Positions 35,885 to 47,825 of a stretch of 64,000 nt of DNA are shown here, piece after piece. The stretch is taken from contig CM040452.1 of NCBI GenBank assembly GCA_022749755.1, forward strand, positions 12,852,350 to 12,916,349, given 5' to 3'. The translations under genes were made by a program, and so were the position numbers. Within the stretch, counting starts at the first letter, position 1, and every line of letters begins with the position of its first letter. This DNA comes from Azadirachta indica. Taxonomy: Eukaryota > Streptophyta > Magnoliopsida > Sapindales > Meliaceae. The notes under the pieces are model-generated. The model saw only the letters and a list, made by a program, of their open reading frames with translations, was not told the DNA's origin and made no database searches.

Positions 35885-36370
35885 AAGGATAAATATATTT
35901 TCGCTTTCCTAGATGATTAAACAGTGCATAGTATTCAACGATATAAACTTATTACTATCTGGTACGCATTTACAATTTTAACATTGCTCTTTCTTTAAGA
36001 ACTTCGCTCTGAAAATAGCAAACCATTCAACAACCACCAGCATATAGATTGAAGATAAATGAAAAGGAGAGAAATCAACTCATACATCATTTATTATTAA
36101 ACGAAACCGTCTCAAAGAGTATGGCTTCACATCATTTATTGTTGAGTTCTAGTAAGGGCCAGGATTCAATCCCGGATGAGTGCAGTTCGAATGCCAGAAA
36201 ACTAGATTATAGTTGAACAATTAACGGATTAAAAAAAGAGCTGTTCTTTAACAGTTTTTGCAGTTCTAAATGTAACTTAGGGTGGAAACGAGAAAATGCC
36301 TCTGAAATCCTGCCTCAGAGGTGCTGCTCTCTTTCCCACTTTATTGAATATACCAAGGAATTTGCCCCAG
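35885..36370. other. Downstream region of RidA gene
   Basis: This is the probable 3' untranslated and terminator region of the minus-strand RidA gene. There is no separate gene. A CAATCCCGGATGAG stretch near 36171 was checked and is not a tRNA. Confidence 0.4.
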
Positions 36371-38616
36371 TCAATAGGCCTTGGGAAGGGCTGCAATGCA
36401 TTCAATCTCAACCTTGGCATTTTTTGGCAGTGCTGCAACTTGATATGTTGATCGAGCTGGAGGACTCGAAGGAAAGTCTGGAATAGAAACCACAAACCAT
36501 TTGATCAGGTTGAGCAAAATTCTTTGATAATATGAATGTTGGCTGGGGGCAAGATAAATGAATATATATATATATATATCACAGGAGCACATTAAAAGCA
36601 CCAAAACATGCAATCAAGGATCAACAAAAAGATGAAAAAAAATCAGGTCAAAGACATGTCAGTTCATGTCTGTTCTAATTGTAGAAAATCCACCCAGAAA
36701 AGTCACACTTTCACATGCATAAAATTTACTGTTTAGAGAAAAGCACATATTATTATGTGTTAAGATTCAAGATCATTAAATACCCATAGAACCAATCGAT
36801 ATCAGGCTTTTAAAAGTATTCAGCATCCTGAAGTAGAATGAGTTTCAAAATACAAAATCAACAACTTGGAACTGGGATCCACTTTATCAACTACCTATCA
36901 CACATCAACTCATGCATTTCCATACTCCAGTTGTCATGATTTATGACATTAATTTTTGTTTTGTTGATTTAGTTAAGACACTAAGTCAAAACTTATACAT
37001 CACATTACATGCCAAATGCAATCAATCAGCACATAAGAATTTTAACTTGACTACCATAATACTTACATTTACCATAGATCTCATTTACTTTCTGGAAGTC
37101 GCCCAAGTTCGCCAACCTGCACGGCAAAACAATCAGAGATACATCTTCTTTGTCTAGATCTTGACTTCAGAGAATCAAACACGGTAGCAGAGAGTGACAA
37201 AAAAATTCATACATAATTGTTGTCTTAACCACAGAGGAATAGTCAGCACCACCAGCTTTCAGTATTTCCCCCATATTTTTCATAACCTGTTGTCATAAGC
37301 TCAAATCTGTCAATGATCTATCCACTTTGATAATGAAAAGCAGTCAAGGGTGTTCACAAGTTGCACCATCATTAAGGTAACAACCAAGTAAAACATCAAA
37401 GAGGCAGGGTAGGATTTAACCCAAAAAAAAAAATAAAAGAAGAAGAAGAAGACACATTCAATAAACTTTAATTCTTGAAAGGTAAGGCATTGGATGAGAA
37501 CAACATCATTTCCATACTAGTTTACCTGCTCTGTCTGGCCCTCTATACAATCCGAGACAAAATTTCCAGTCTGAAATGGAGTGCCAAAAACATATAAAGT
37601 ATAATGGTTAGAGTTATACATTTAAATGTATCTACAAAATTCATATAATGAATATGAGACACCCATTTAAACACACATTTTTATTTGGTAAAAGTTATCA
37701 TAGTAGTATAAATAAGCCCCACTAGAAAGTGAAACTTAATCTTCAAGCAAATCCTCAATGATAAACGTAACAAACCTCTGGAACAAGACCAAGAACACCA
37801 GAGACAAAAAGGAGGTTATTCGCTTTGATGGCCTGAGAATATGGTCCCAATGCCGCTGGAGCCTTGTCAGTCGCAACAACTTCCTTCAAACCTAGAACCA
37901 TGACATCACAAAAAATGCTTGGTATTATGAATCACCAAAAATAACTAAATTTAAAGTTTTGTATGAATATAAAAACCGATATCCTCATGTTTCATATCCC
38001 AGCCATGAAAATGAGTTAGCAGCAAAATCCATCTCTTCAATTTCATCTGCATAGTTTCTAATGGCATAATGCAGTCAAATAATTCTACCATTTTATTCGA
38101 ATTCACAACAAATTTAACTACAAGAAATAAAACGTCGTATTATCAACTATTTGAATTTGGGAAAAAGAAAATTTGAACTCTCTAAAATGACCAAAAATGA
38201 CCAAAACCCCCCAAAAATAAATACATTTTGTGTAACCAAACTGCAAATCATAATGCAGCCCACGGCTTTCTCCAAGAATCACAATCACTTAATCAAATTC
38301 ACCATAAACTCCAACTCTTCATCGACAGAAAAACAAGCTCTACAGCTTAATCAAAAATGGGTATAACGCAAATCAATCAACTAATGCAATTATTTCCAAA
38401 AATAAAATAATTAGAAGGAAGGAAAACTAGATTACTAGCATTTGCGCAAGTGGATAAGCAAGCAAAGGGAGTGGAGTGTTTCGACGAAGCTCGGAAGAGC
38501 TTAGAGCCGGCTAAGGAGGCGCAGCCGATGCCGACGGCAGCTAAGGGAGAGTGCTTGCGCAATGCAAGCATGTGGAAGCTTTGGACATTCAACGACCTTA
38601 ACGAACACCACGCCAT
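36371..38616 (-). CDS. RIDA: RidA/YjgF reactive intermediate deaminase, chloroplast type, one-base frameshift
   Basis: Six exons: 38436-38616, 37776-37891, 37526-37571, 37213-37286, 37067-37116 and 36371-36477. RidA hydrolyses reactive enamine/imine intermediates such as 2-aminoacrylate from threonine dehydratase in plastids. The first about 65 residues ([12 protein letters not shown], rich in Ser and basic residues) look like a transit peptide. The YjgF domain shows [40 protein letters not shown] and [20 protein letters not shown], with the ligand-binding Arg of ARST. The exon sum is 574 bases, one more than 191 codons. Exon 3 has five T at 37559-37563 of the plus strand (as A) where four keep the family frame (TGNFVS). 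As written, the protein would end soon after in exon 4. Either a homopolymer error or a real null allele. Confidence 0.85.
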
Positions 38617-38805
38617 GTCTCAAGATCTCTCTGTTTTTGCCTGAGTCTTCTGCTGTCTGTCCGTCCGTCTCCGCTTCACTCGAATTAGGTCAAACTTAAA
38701 GGGAAACGTAAGCGCAACAGTAGTTTTTTTAATTTTTGTCCAGCTCATTTTAATTTTTTATTTTTTTTAGGATCTCGTGTTTGGGGTTGACTACCCAACT
38801 AAGAT

Positions 38806-38858
38806 TGGGCTTTCATGAGAATGAATTTGGGCTTTATTTTTGAGGACTTAAAAGCCCA
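38806..38858. promoter_or_regulatory. Site II (TGGGCY) cluster in RidA promoter
   Basis: Three TGGGCT/AGCCCA boxes (38806, 38828, 38853) lie 190-240 bases before the RidA ATG. Such boxes are common TCP-factor targets in promoters of plant housekeeping and organelle-protein genes. Their use here is inferred. Confidence 0.45.
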
Positions 38859-39072
38859 TTTGTAGGAAGTTCCCTTTTTTTAATTATTATTTAACAAAAT
38901 TGACATTAACTTGCGACAAACTAGACTAGCATCAAGAAAATGTACTGATAAATCAGCCGAGAAAATCAAAGCCAAAGAACAATCAACGAGCATGAATATG
39001 CACAACCAGAGAAATACTCATGAGAGAGGGAGGGGATTAGATTACTGCATAACGAATGTCATGAGAAAACTT

Positions 39073-39198
39073 ACGGCGATGTGGAAGCCTAGAAATGACA
39101 TCAGCAATCGCAGCCAGCTGATCATCAAACGGATCTGTTTGCAGCTCCTCCTCTTTTGGCGGCCGTGCAGCTTCTCCACCACTTCCCGTTCCTGCCAT
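39073..39198 (-). CDS. Possible first exon of an unknown small protein
   Basis: I do not recognise it. On the minus strand an ATG in the context GGAAAACATGGCAGG opens a 42-codon frame beginning MAGTGSGGEAARPP, then acidic and hydrophobic residues (EEELQTDPFDDQLAAIADVI). It runs into a good donor, GCC|GTAAGTTTTC, at 39072. GC content and codon use look gene-like against the AT-rich surroundings. No second exon can be found before RidA exon 1 at 38616. If unspliced it would end after about 54 codons. It could be a truncated gene or an exon of a gene nested around RidA. Confidence 0.35.
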
Positions 39199-39259
39199 GT
39201 TTTCCTCCTCCTCTTTCTCTTGTTTTCTTCAAAGAAATTCTTTAAACCAAATAGTTAGT

Positions 39260-40335
39260 CTTTACTCAGATCCCCACACGAAACCCAATAATAATAAAAA
39301 ACAAACCTTTGAATAAAGAAAATAGCAGTTGACTTGACGCACTACACAACAAAACAAAACTCGCTGAACTGAATCTCAACCAATTGTATTAATTTATACT
39401 GAAACTAAAGATTGGTACAGTGAAAAACTGCTGTATTGATTCTTCTCCTGAGAGGTAAGCAACGAAGATATGCAATTTAGTGGACCACTGAGATTTTTCC
39501 TTTTTTAACGCCCAAAAGCCCACTTGGGTTGGGCAGCAAGAAACATGAATGAGTAAGTTTGAAGAGCGGACAGGAGCTACTAAAAGCTGGAAAAGAAACC
39601 AAAAGGAATCTGCTTTCCTTTGAACTCTTAACCTGAATTCTTTTGCATTTAAATACTTTACCATTTGTTTATGAGGGTCTAATCCATCTAAATCTTTCTC
39701 TTCGATCACGCAAAGCTAAAACTGGTATAATAGTATCTCCACCGTCATCCTTTACTAATCTTTAACCAGTTAATTACCATTTTTTGTTCTTCTTCTGAAT
39801 TATTCAATATTTAATACAGAAAAAATTTTAAAAAAAAAAAAATGAAAAAAGCTGTAAGAATTCAACTCTCTATTTCACAATCTCGTTAAGGATGATAAAC
39901 TTTAGGAGTCAGAGACGAAAAGTAAGACAATTTCTCTTCTTCTCTACTGTCATAAATTAAAAAACGAAAAACAAAACAAATTTGCATTTGGTTGCTCATT
40001 ATTTTATGATAGTGTTGCATTTAAATGGTTTGTTGGAATGATCAAGTGATTGGTCATTTTCCTTTTTGAGCATTGTCAAATTTGTACACAAATCCTGCCC
40101 TGTATTTGTGTCGTTTTGATTTCAGGTATTAAAGATATTAATGATCATATTGTGGTTGGTGGAAAATAGTTGTATTATTTTGACTTCAGTAGTTGTATAT
40201 ATATTTTTTTATTTTGTATATATATTTTTTATTTATATTTTATTAGAATGTACTGCCTACATGCAGGCACCCCTTGCGTTCAAGTAATACAACAAAGAAA
40301 TACAATACATTTCTTCTCAATTATTAACATCAGGA
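39260..40335. other. Intergenic, nothing recognised
   Basis: No coding sequence with family similarity, RNA gene or clear repeat is seen. Confidence 0.4.
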
Positions 40336-40570
40336 ATTGCTCAATGCAAGCATTTCTACTCCTGGGACATTCAACGGCCTCAACGAACACCATCTCTAAA
40401 GCAACAGTAGCTTTTTGTCTTGCTCGTCTTTTGCTTTTCTAATTCACGGATCTCGAACTTGGGCTTTACAAGCCAAACTAGGATAGGGCTTTTGACGAGA
40501 ATAAATTTGAGCTTTTTTATGCGGACTTAAAGCCCATTAATAGAAAATTCCTTTTTATTATTATCATTAT
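40336..40570 (-). pseudogene. Truncated duplicate of RidA promoter and exon 1 start
   Basis: This aligns with 38555-38895: AATGCAAGCAT, GGACATTCAACG(G/A)CCT, ACGAACACCA, GCAACAGTAG, and the TGGGCTTT and AAAGCCCATT boxes occur in the same order. The rest of the RidA gene is absent, the start region is shortened by several bases, and the frame is broken. It is a fragmentary local duplication without coding capacity. Confidence 0.7.
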
Positions 40571-41646
40571 TTAAATAATCTACTCTTTTTTCAAATAAAT
40601 TCAATTGATTCTACTTTCGTCGTAAATAAGTGTTATACATCATTGCATAATTTAATTTTAACTTGCTATTTATGTTTTTAAAATTCAAACATTTTAAATT
40701 ATTACCATATAATGTTCTAATAAATAGTAAGTATCTTGTAATTGCTAAAATTGTCTTAATGTAATTAAGTTAAATTTTTTATTTAAATTTAAATAACTAA
40801 ATATCTTAATAAATTAAATATTTTTTCCTCATTTATCCTCTTAATTTATTCCCTTATTTTTTGATGCTTTAATTTTAAATTTTATCTAACACTTTTGTTT
40901 TTTATTGTCTCTCTATTTTTACATACTTGAAACAATATTGAGATATAATTTATCTTTTTTATTTAATTTATCAATATTTTTATATCATTTAAATTATTAA
41001 TTCACAATTTTTCTTTACTTACAAGACAAAATAAAGAAACAAATTCACATATCTTATAAAAAATAATGTATATATTAATATAATTTATTAGAAATTATTT
41101 TATTTATAAACTATTGCGCTAACATAATTAAATTTTTTATAAAATATACGTATAAATATATGTAATACTTAAAAAGAATATATATGTTAAAATATTAATT
41201 GCAGATTTTTTATTTTGTAACAAAAAGTTAATCCTTATATTTAAACATGTAAAGAAAAAAAAAAGTAAATATATCATTTATATTTAAATTCAAATTAAAT
41301 TCAAATTTTAAGCAAAAATAAATAAATAAATAAATAAATAAATAAACACCACCTTAAAATAAAAATAATTATAATTTTAGGAATCATTTGCAAGCTTAAT
41401 GGAGCTGACCTGAGTTGAATATACATTCGAACAAGCTCATAAAATAAATCCAAATATAAATGTAAAACTTATCTCTTAATCTAAAATTGAAAACCTAAAA
41501 TGAGTAAAATTTAAGCCCTAAACACAACCTAAAGATAAAAGCTACCACTAATCACAATCACAATCACCATCATACCATTCATTAATGTCAGTTGTAGAAG
41601 CAAATAAAAATTACTCATGGCTTGCATTGACAAGATTAGTGAACTA
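40571..41646. other. AT-rich intergenic with (AAAT)n
   Basis: (AAAT)n lies at 41318-41346. The right end probably holds the 3' untranslated region of the RING gene. Nothing else is recognised. Confidence 0.45.
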
Positions 41647-42801
41647 CTACGATGTATCAATTTCTTTGCAAACATATTCTCTACAGACAGGGCAAGACCC
41701 ATTTCTAGTCAGCCATTTATCTATGCATTCCAAATGAAAGCAGTGGCCACAGTTGGGAAGTTTTCTTGCAGAATCTCCTTCCTGGAAATCCTGAAAAAGG
41801 AAATACCCAGCATTAAAATCAGTTAATTGAAAAAAACCCACAACTGGTTGTTTCCCTTGACTTTATCTTTATCACTATGAAGATATATAGATCAATTATA
41901 ATTAATACACCTGCATTTTTTTCTTTATCTTTCTGGAATTACATACCTGTAAGCATATTGAGCAACCAGGTTCATTGCACAGTTGAATCATTTCTTCAGA
42001 ATGGATTCTGCATTCAGGAAGCTTTCGGATAGAATCTATGGATAAACCTTTAGCTCCATTCACATCATAAACATCAGACATGTCTCTGTACGTAGTTTCC
42101 AGTGTGCTTATCTGAAATAAATTTCAAGTTATATATATGTTACTAAAATTAGCGATCGGCATAAGATTCATAGAAGAGGGATTGGTTTTTTCATCACTTA
42201 CCTGCCATTGATAGGCTTTTAGCACCGCAGGACTTACCCATTCCATGAAAACCTTGCCATTTAGTAGGCTAGTTAACAATGCAATCTGAAAAAAGTAAAA
42301 TCATTCGTTTCATCAGCTTTTTTGATCTGCTGCTTTAGAAACAATGTGTATAAACTATGTGTATGCTATTATTGATTATTATTACCTTGGACAATGACTC
42401 TCCATCAGCTGCTGATTCTAGTAACTGAAGAGCTGTGATGGCGCCTGCAACAGCGCCTATTCCAGCCCCGCGAAGGAACCCAGTTTCTGTCGTCTGGCCT
42501 TTAATGGCTCCGGCAATTGTTCCAACTATTGCTCCTCCTGCAAAGCCAAATTAAAGGCATGTAATTACCATTTTCAATCACAAAACCAGCAGTACTGAAA
42601 CAGAAAACCATCCAGAATTCAGAATTCTTACACACCAAAAGCAAAAACGCAGGTGAATGCAGCACAGATAGCTTTCTTCATCACTCTAACCAAAACCCAA
42701 GTCCCGAATCCACCCAGTATAGTAAAAAACCACAAAGAAATAGCCTCTTTACACCTGATCAGTGACATATTTATGATTCCAGAAACCAACTCTTTTAACA
42801 T
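41647..42801 (-). CDS. RING-H2 E3 ligase, NEP1-interacting-protein-like
   Basis: Five exons (42636-42801, 42386-42537, 42202-42285, 41947-42111, 41647-41790) join into 236 residues, close to the size of Arabidopsis NIP1/NIP2. The N-terminus is strongly hydrophobic: a segment around residues 17-35 ([18 protein letters not shown]) and a Gly/Ala-rich stretch ([14 protein letters not shown], then [17 protein letters not shown]), as in NIP proteins, which reside in plastid/thylakoid membranes in the published case. The RING-H2 is complete: C184, C187, C203, H205, H208, C211, C222, C225, within [20 protein letters not shown] and [18 protein letters not shown]. The start was chosen as the first ATG in frame (MLKELVSG). 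All junctions are GT/AG, with no lesion. Substrate and exact location are unknown. Confidence 0.9.
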
Positions 42802-44798
42802 TGGACATCAAACAACTAAAAGAAAAAACTTATAGAAGCAATGGAGATGAAAAACATGAGTGTTTGTCTTGGAAATGTGCAATGTACAATTTAAAAGATT
42901 TATAGGGCAACGGAAAACAGCAAGCATTTATGAGAGTTAAAGGTCAGAGCTACCAGACAAATGCAGCTACATGCATGCACTTATATATATGCATGAAATT
43001 TTTAGTAAGTCTCATAAGACCTTACAGAAAACGATGTAGAATACAAAAATTGGCAGTGATTTGAGTGCCCCTCCATTATTGTTTCTATTAGAGGATAACG
43101 CTATCCTTTTGAGCCTTCAATTAATTGACATAAATAATTATGTGCCATATTTCAAAACTTTGATTAGTATTTCAGAACTGTTTAAAAGGTATCAATCACT
43201 AACCAAGAATAGAATTGGCTACGTCTTATCAATCAAGAGAGAGAGTTTCAATATATAATTAAGTTTGACATATCTGTATTACAAAATCATATACGATGTA
43301 AAACAAATATTTATATAGGAGAAACAAACTTATCACGTTAATTACATTCATTCAATAAAATAATATATATATATATATATATACACACGCGCGCGCACGC
43401 ACGCACACATTCATTCCCAAATTAACTAATCATAATTATAATACAAATATTAAATATAGTGCATCTTATGGAATGGTTTTAAGACTGTTATACGGAGAAT
43501 GGCTAGCTGTATATATCTGAGTGGTCTGAGTTGGTTTGCAAAACATTGGGCAAATGGGGGTTAATGAGTAGGTGGAGCTAGCTTTATAACCAGTTGTGTT
43601 GCAAACCAGATATGTCGGAACATGCAGCATTGGTTAGATAGGTAGCCCTCGAAAAAACCAGGTGCTGGGATGGATAGGATGTATAGAAAGTAGAAAGTGC
43701 TTCTGTGGGCTGGAGTATTCACATAAGAGTGTGTGTACGTGTGCAGAGACTAGAGAGTATGGAGATCATATGTAGGATAAAGGCAAGTGGTCCTCCTACT
43801 TCGATTCGGTCCAATTTGAATAGAGCATTAATTGTTGCATATGTGCTTAGCTAGAAAATTGATATTTTTTAACATCCTTGCTGGGCCTCCTTCTTCAATC
43901 CTCGCCTCCATCTTTTTATATACAAACTACTTCATTCCGTGATATCTTTGTTGCTCTTAAACTTTTCAAACGGTGAATAAATCTTCATTATTATGGGTAT
44001 TTCATGGTATTAATAGCATGGATAATTTTTTGTTTAAATTAAAAATAAATATCACTTTCATTAAATATAAATTTTTGAATATTATTAAACTAAATTTGAT
44101 TAATATTTTTGATTTTTATTAAAATTTTGATATAATATTAATAAATTATGCCTCGTGTAATATTAAAAAATAAATAAAAGTAAAAATTAACTGCTCTATA
44201 CGCACACCTATAAATATAAAAACCTGGAATTTGTTTTATTATAAGAGAGATATTTTGTTGAAAAGTGTAGAGTTATATACAAAGGGGTCCACTCTGAGGC
44301 ATAGAAGATATTTTGGTATTGTGGCAAATTTCTGAAATCATATCACCGGCCTCCCAAAATGAGGAACCTCAGCATCATGCCTTTAATAGATTTCAATGCA
44401 CAGAGAGTTAATAAATGGGGGGGTTTTATCTGTTTTTTTTTTTTTAACTCCATATCTCTTTCACTTCCTGCCTGTGTATATACAGCTCCTAAAACCCACT
44501 AAATAATATATATATTTATTTAAGACTGGCTTTTAATCTCTATGAAATTTAATTTAAATTAATTATTTATATCTCGTCTTTTCAGGAAACGTGTTCGTTG
44601 CAACATGGGTTGTTCATATTTTAACCTACAAAACATGTTTCTTGTCAAGTTTCCAATGACTAATCTTAACATTCGACCTAAAAAATGAATATTCTTACTC
44701 GGCCTCTGCCTTCAGATTGTTGGGCCAGCCACACCGAAAGGCCCAAAACTCCAACCTAATGTCAGCCCAAACGGACGTGAAATTACTTTCCAACCCAC
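42802..44798. other. Intergenic with compound microsatellite
   Basis: (AT)n at 43362-43383 runs into (AC/GC)n to 43410. Two GGCCCA/TGGGCC boxes lie near 44721-44745, just outside the LINE, and may belong to a promoter, but no gene can be tied to them. Confidence 0.45.
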
Positions 44799-44813
44799 AT
44801 GAAGGTAGCTACC
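44799..44813. repeat. Target-site duplication of LINE (left)
   Basis: ATGAAGGTAGCTACC, identical to 56264-56278. It is directly followed by the T-run that is the poly(A) tail of the minus-strand LINE. Confidence 0.9.
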
Positions 44814-44843
44814 CTTTTTTTTTTTTTTAAAAGAAGAAATTCA

Positions 44844-45307
44844 TTAAAAGCAACACACAGACAAAACGTTAACTGGGATATCACCCAGAACTGGCTCCTG
44901 TTGAGCTAGTGCTAATTTGGCAATGTCATGGGCTGCCATGTTACAAACTCTAGCAATTTTACTCACTTTAAAAATTTCCTTTTGTTTTATAAGCCTTTGA
45001 ATATCTGTGATCACCCAATAAATTTCTACCAACCTTCCTTCCAACCTTTTTACTAACCTTACTACTGGCTTGAATCAGACTTTATAATTAAAGGAGTTAG
45101 GCATGCTTCCTTTCCTACTTTAATTCCAGCTTTCAATGCCTCCGCTTCTGCCAAATCTACATCCCCGTGCAATTTTATATTCCTTAATGCAGTAGCTACA
45201 ACCTTTCCACTCGAGTCTCTGATAACTGCTCCAAGACCTGTACACTTCTTGGCCCTATCTATAGATGCATCTACATTTAATTTAAACCAATTTTGAGGTG
45301 GTGGCAT
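44844..45307 (-). pseudogene. LINE RNase H domain (RVT_3), 3' end
   Basis: Two adjacent frames: 45062-45307 (FKLNVDASIDRAKKCTGLGA, VIRDSSGKVVATA, AEAEALKAGIKVG, IIKSDSSQ) and 44844-45044 (FKVSKIARVCNMAAHDIAKL). They carry the first D (NVDAS), the E (AEAEAL), the D of KSDS and the NMAAHDIAKLAL ending of plant LINE-type RNase H. A short disrupted stretch separates the two parts. Confidence 0.85.
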
Positions 45308-45395
45308 TCAAGACATCTTCGATTCAATGGAAGAACTAACATCTTCACATGTTGTAATTGAGTGCACTCTTCTAAATGATTCTAGACCAGCTTCT

Positions 45396-45996
45396 TGTCA
45401 CGTCCTGTGTGAATAGTTATTCGTGGCTGAGATTTTGTGGCGGCAACACTTGCGCGAGAGAAAATTCGAGACATATGAGCGTGCGAGGTTTGACAAGATG
45501 GCTCCTTGGCAGATTGGATTGAGTGAGCAATGAAGCATTTGGGACAAGGATTCATGCATTCTTCTTTATTAGCATTGTTGTATATAAAGTCTACTGTTAA
45601 CTCAATTAGCTCAACTTTTAAAATGGTGACCTAATTTACTCAAGTTTTAGAATTGTAAGGATAACATTATAATTTTAACTATTATATAGATATTTTTTAG
45701 GACATTTCTAGAAGGCTAATTTTAACTCTCGAAAGTGCATTGTGAGGTGTAATTTTGGCCGTCCATTGTATGTAAACTTTCCTATAAATAGGTGAGATCT
45801 CATTTAACCAAACCAAGTAATCAAGTAATAAACTTGAGTTGTATAAGTTCTCTTCACTCAAACTCTTTGTGCTCTCTCTTCTCTTTTTTGTTTAAAATTT
45901 CGATTTAACATATTATGAGTGTCGAAAGTTTGCTTAGCGAGCTGAGTAATTAAGCGTCGTATGGTCGAAGTGGGTGACGAGAATGAGGTCATGACA
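45396..45996 (+). repeat. 5' LTR of the chromovirus
   Basis: 601 bases, paired with 50415-51020. It contains a TATA-like CCTATAAATAGG at about 45780 and ends ATGACA directly before the primer-binding site. Confidence 0.9.
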
Positions 45997-45997
45997 G

Positions 45998-46010
45998 TTG
46001 GTATCAAAGC
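45998..46010 (+). other. Primer-binding site of the chromovirus
   Basis: TTGGTATCAAAGC, one G-to-A change away from the standard TGGTATCAGAGC complementary to initiator tRNA-Met. Confidence 0.8.
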
Positions 46011-46207
46011 TCAAGGTTGAGCAACACAAGGTTGAACGAAGACTTTGCTGAGAGGAAGTTTTCGAAACCAAGTTTGCGTGGGAAAACTCTGTTAAAAATA
46101 TAGCCAACGTTTCTGACGTTATCATAGTAGGTGAGGAAGTTTAAGCACGGGGACGTGAGGAGCAACGCCTTACCAAAAGTGGAAGTAAGAGGGCGGAGTC
46201 TAAGGAC

Positions 46208-47250
46208 ATGGTGGCTGGTTTGGATGCTCGAGTAGCTAGCATGGAAGCTTTCATGGCAAGCGTAGACTTACGCCTCGATAAAATGGAGTAGCGCTTTAAT
46301 GAGTTGGAACTGAAAGATAATGCTTTTCATGAGGTAGTAGAGGTGTCTACCACCAAACTTGAGAATGTCTTTAAGCAAGAGTTGCTAGTAGTCCACGACC
46401 GCATGTTTAGGGATATCCAAGCCTACATTGACTGGGAACTTACCGCAATTAAGGAGAATGTGGCTTTGTGCAACCATGCGGCAGCAAGTGGTGTGGCTAC
46501 CACATGCAATGCACCAAGGGTTGATATCCCTAAGTTTAAGACCTATAATGGTTTGAGGAGCGCCAAGGACGTGGACAACTTCTTATCAGACATCGAGTAG
46601 TATGTCGAAGTGATGGGCATTATCGATGAATAAACTAAGGTACGTATCACCACCCATTATTTAACCGATGTTGTTATGTTGTGGTAGAGAAAGAGATACG
46701 GTGACATTGGTAAAGGTACATGCACCATCGATACCTTTGATGACTTCAGGCGAGAACTTAAGCGGCAATTTTATCCAAAAAATGCCGAAAAGGAAGCACG
46801 AGGCTATTTGCATCGCTTTAAACAATCTGGAAGCTTGCAGCTCTACATCAAGGAGTTTATTAGTTTGGTGTTAGAAATTTCAGACATAAACGATAAGGAT
46901 TTGCTCTTTTTCTTTATGAATAAGCTTCAAGGTTAGGCAAAGATGGAGTTTAGGAGGCAAAACGTGTAAGACCTTGCAACCGTTATAGCTATTATGGAAA
47001 CTCTTACCGACTACTCAAGCGAGTGATCAAATGCTAAGGCTAAAGATTAAAAGGGTGGCCAAGGCAGGGGAGAACATGGCAAGTTACAAGGAGACAGTTT
47101 TCGCAAACCACCTAGTAGCAAGGAGAAGTCGAAGAATGACAAAGAGAAAGATTCCAAACCTTCTCGAAATTGCTACTTCTACAATGGTTCTCATTAGATG
47201 CAGAATTGTTCAAAGAGGAAGGCGTTGAGTGCCATGGTGGCTCGTGTAGA
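46208..47250 (+). pseudogene. Chromovirus gag
   Basis: The frame starts at ATG 46208 (MVAGLDARVASMEAFM) and has the gag core: IPKFKTYNGLRSAKDVDNFL, FDDFRRELKRQFYP, EARGYLHRFKQSGSL and YIKEFISLVLEI. It reaches a decayed zinc knuckle (CYFYNGSH, with Tyr for the second Cys). Stops occur after KME, SDIE and elsewhere, and frames change at about 46640. Confidence 0.8.
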
Positions 47251-47359
47251 GGAGTTACAAGGTTGAAAGCGTGATGCGACAATGGTTTCTTTACAACTAC
47301 TTAATGCTATTCGAGTGGTTCCAGAGGTACTAGTAAAAGGGACTTATTTATGTTGATAT

Positions 47360-47800
47360 GGTGATTAACAAGGTACGTACGAAAACCTTAGTTGATACTG
47401 GTGCCTCACATAATTTCGTGTAGGTTGACGAGGCCAAACGGTTAGGTTTGAAAGTGACCGACAAAGACAGCACCATGAAGGTAGTGAATTTGACTGCTAA
47501 ACTAATCAAAAGCGTAGCCAAGAAGGTGAAAACCACCATAAAACAATGGAGAGGATCCGTGGATTGGTTCGTAGTACCTATGGATGATTATAAAATTATG
47601 CTCGAGATAGAATTCTTTGATCAAATAAAGGTCATACCGGTACCATTTGCCAACACCATGAGCATCCTTAATGGGGGTAAGACATGTATGGTTTCAATAT
47701 CGAGAACAAGTAAGGTGGAGACGAAAATGTTCTCGGCCATGCAATTTAAGAAGGGTTTGAAGCGTAAGGGTGAAAAAAGCTACTTTATTTTCTTGAAATA
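47360..47800 (+). pseudogene. Chromovirus protease region
   Basis: The active-site motif LVDTGASHNFV is encoded at 47388-47420 (D at 47394). The following frame (47448-47801) covers the rest of the pepsin-like domain, with WRGSVDWFVVPMDDYKIML. Stops and a shift separate the two. Confidence 0.75.
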
Positions 47801-47825
47801 ATACGATGATGATAATGATGAGGAG

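Noticed and set aside
36100..36230. tRNA-like words such as GGATTCAATCCC
   Set aside because: No acceptor stem, anticodon arm or correct spacing. It cannot fold as a tRNA.
38911..39258. Plus-strand 115-codon frame
   Set aside because: It overlaps the better-framed minus-strand exon candidate at 39073-39198 and shows no known domain or codon pattern.
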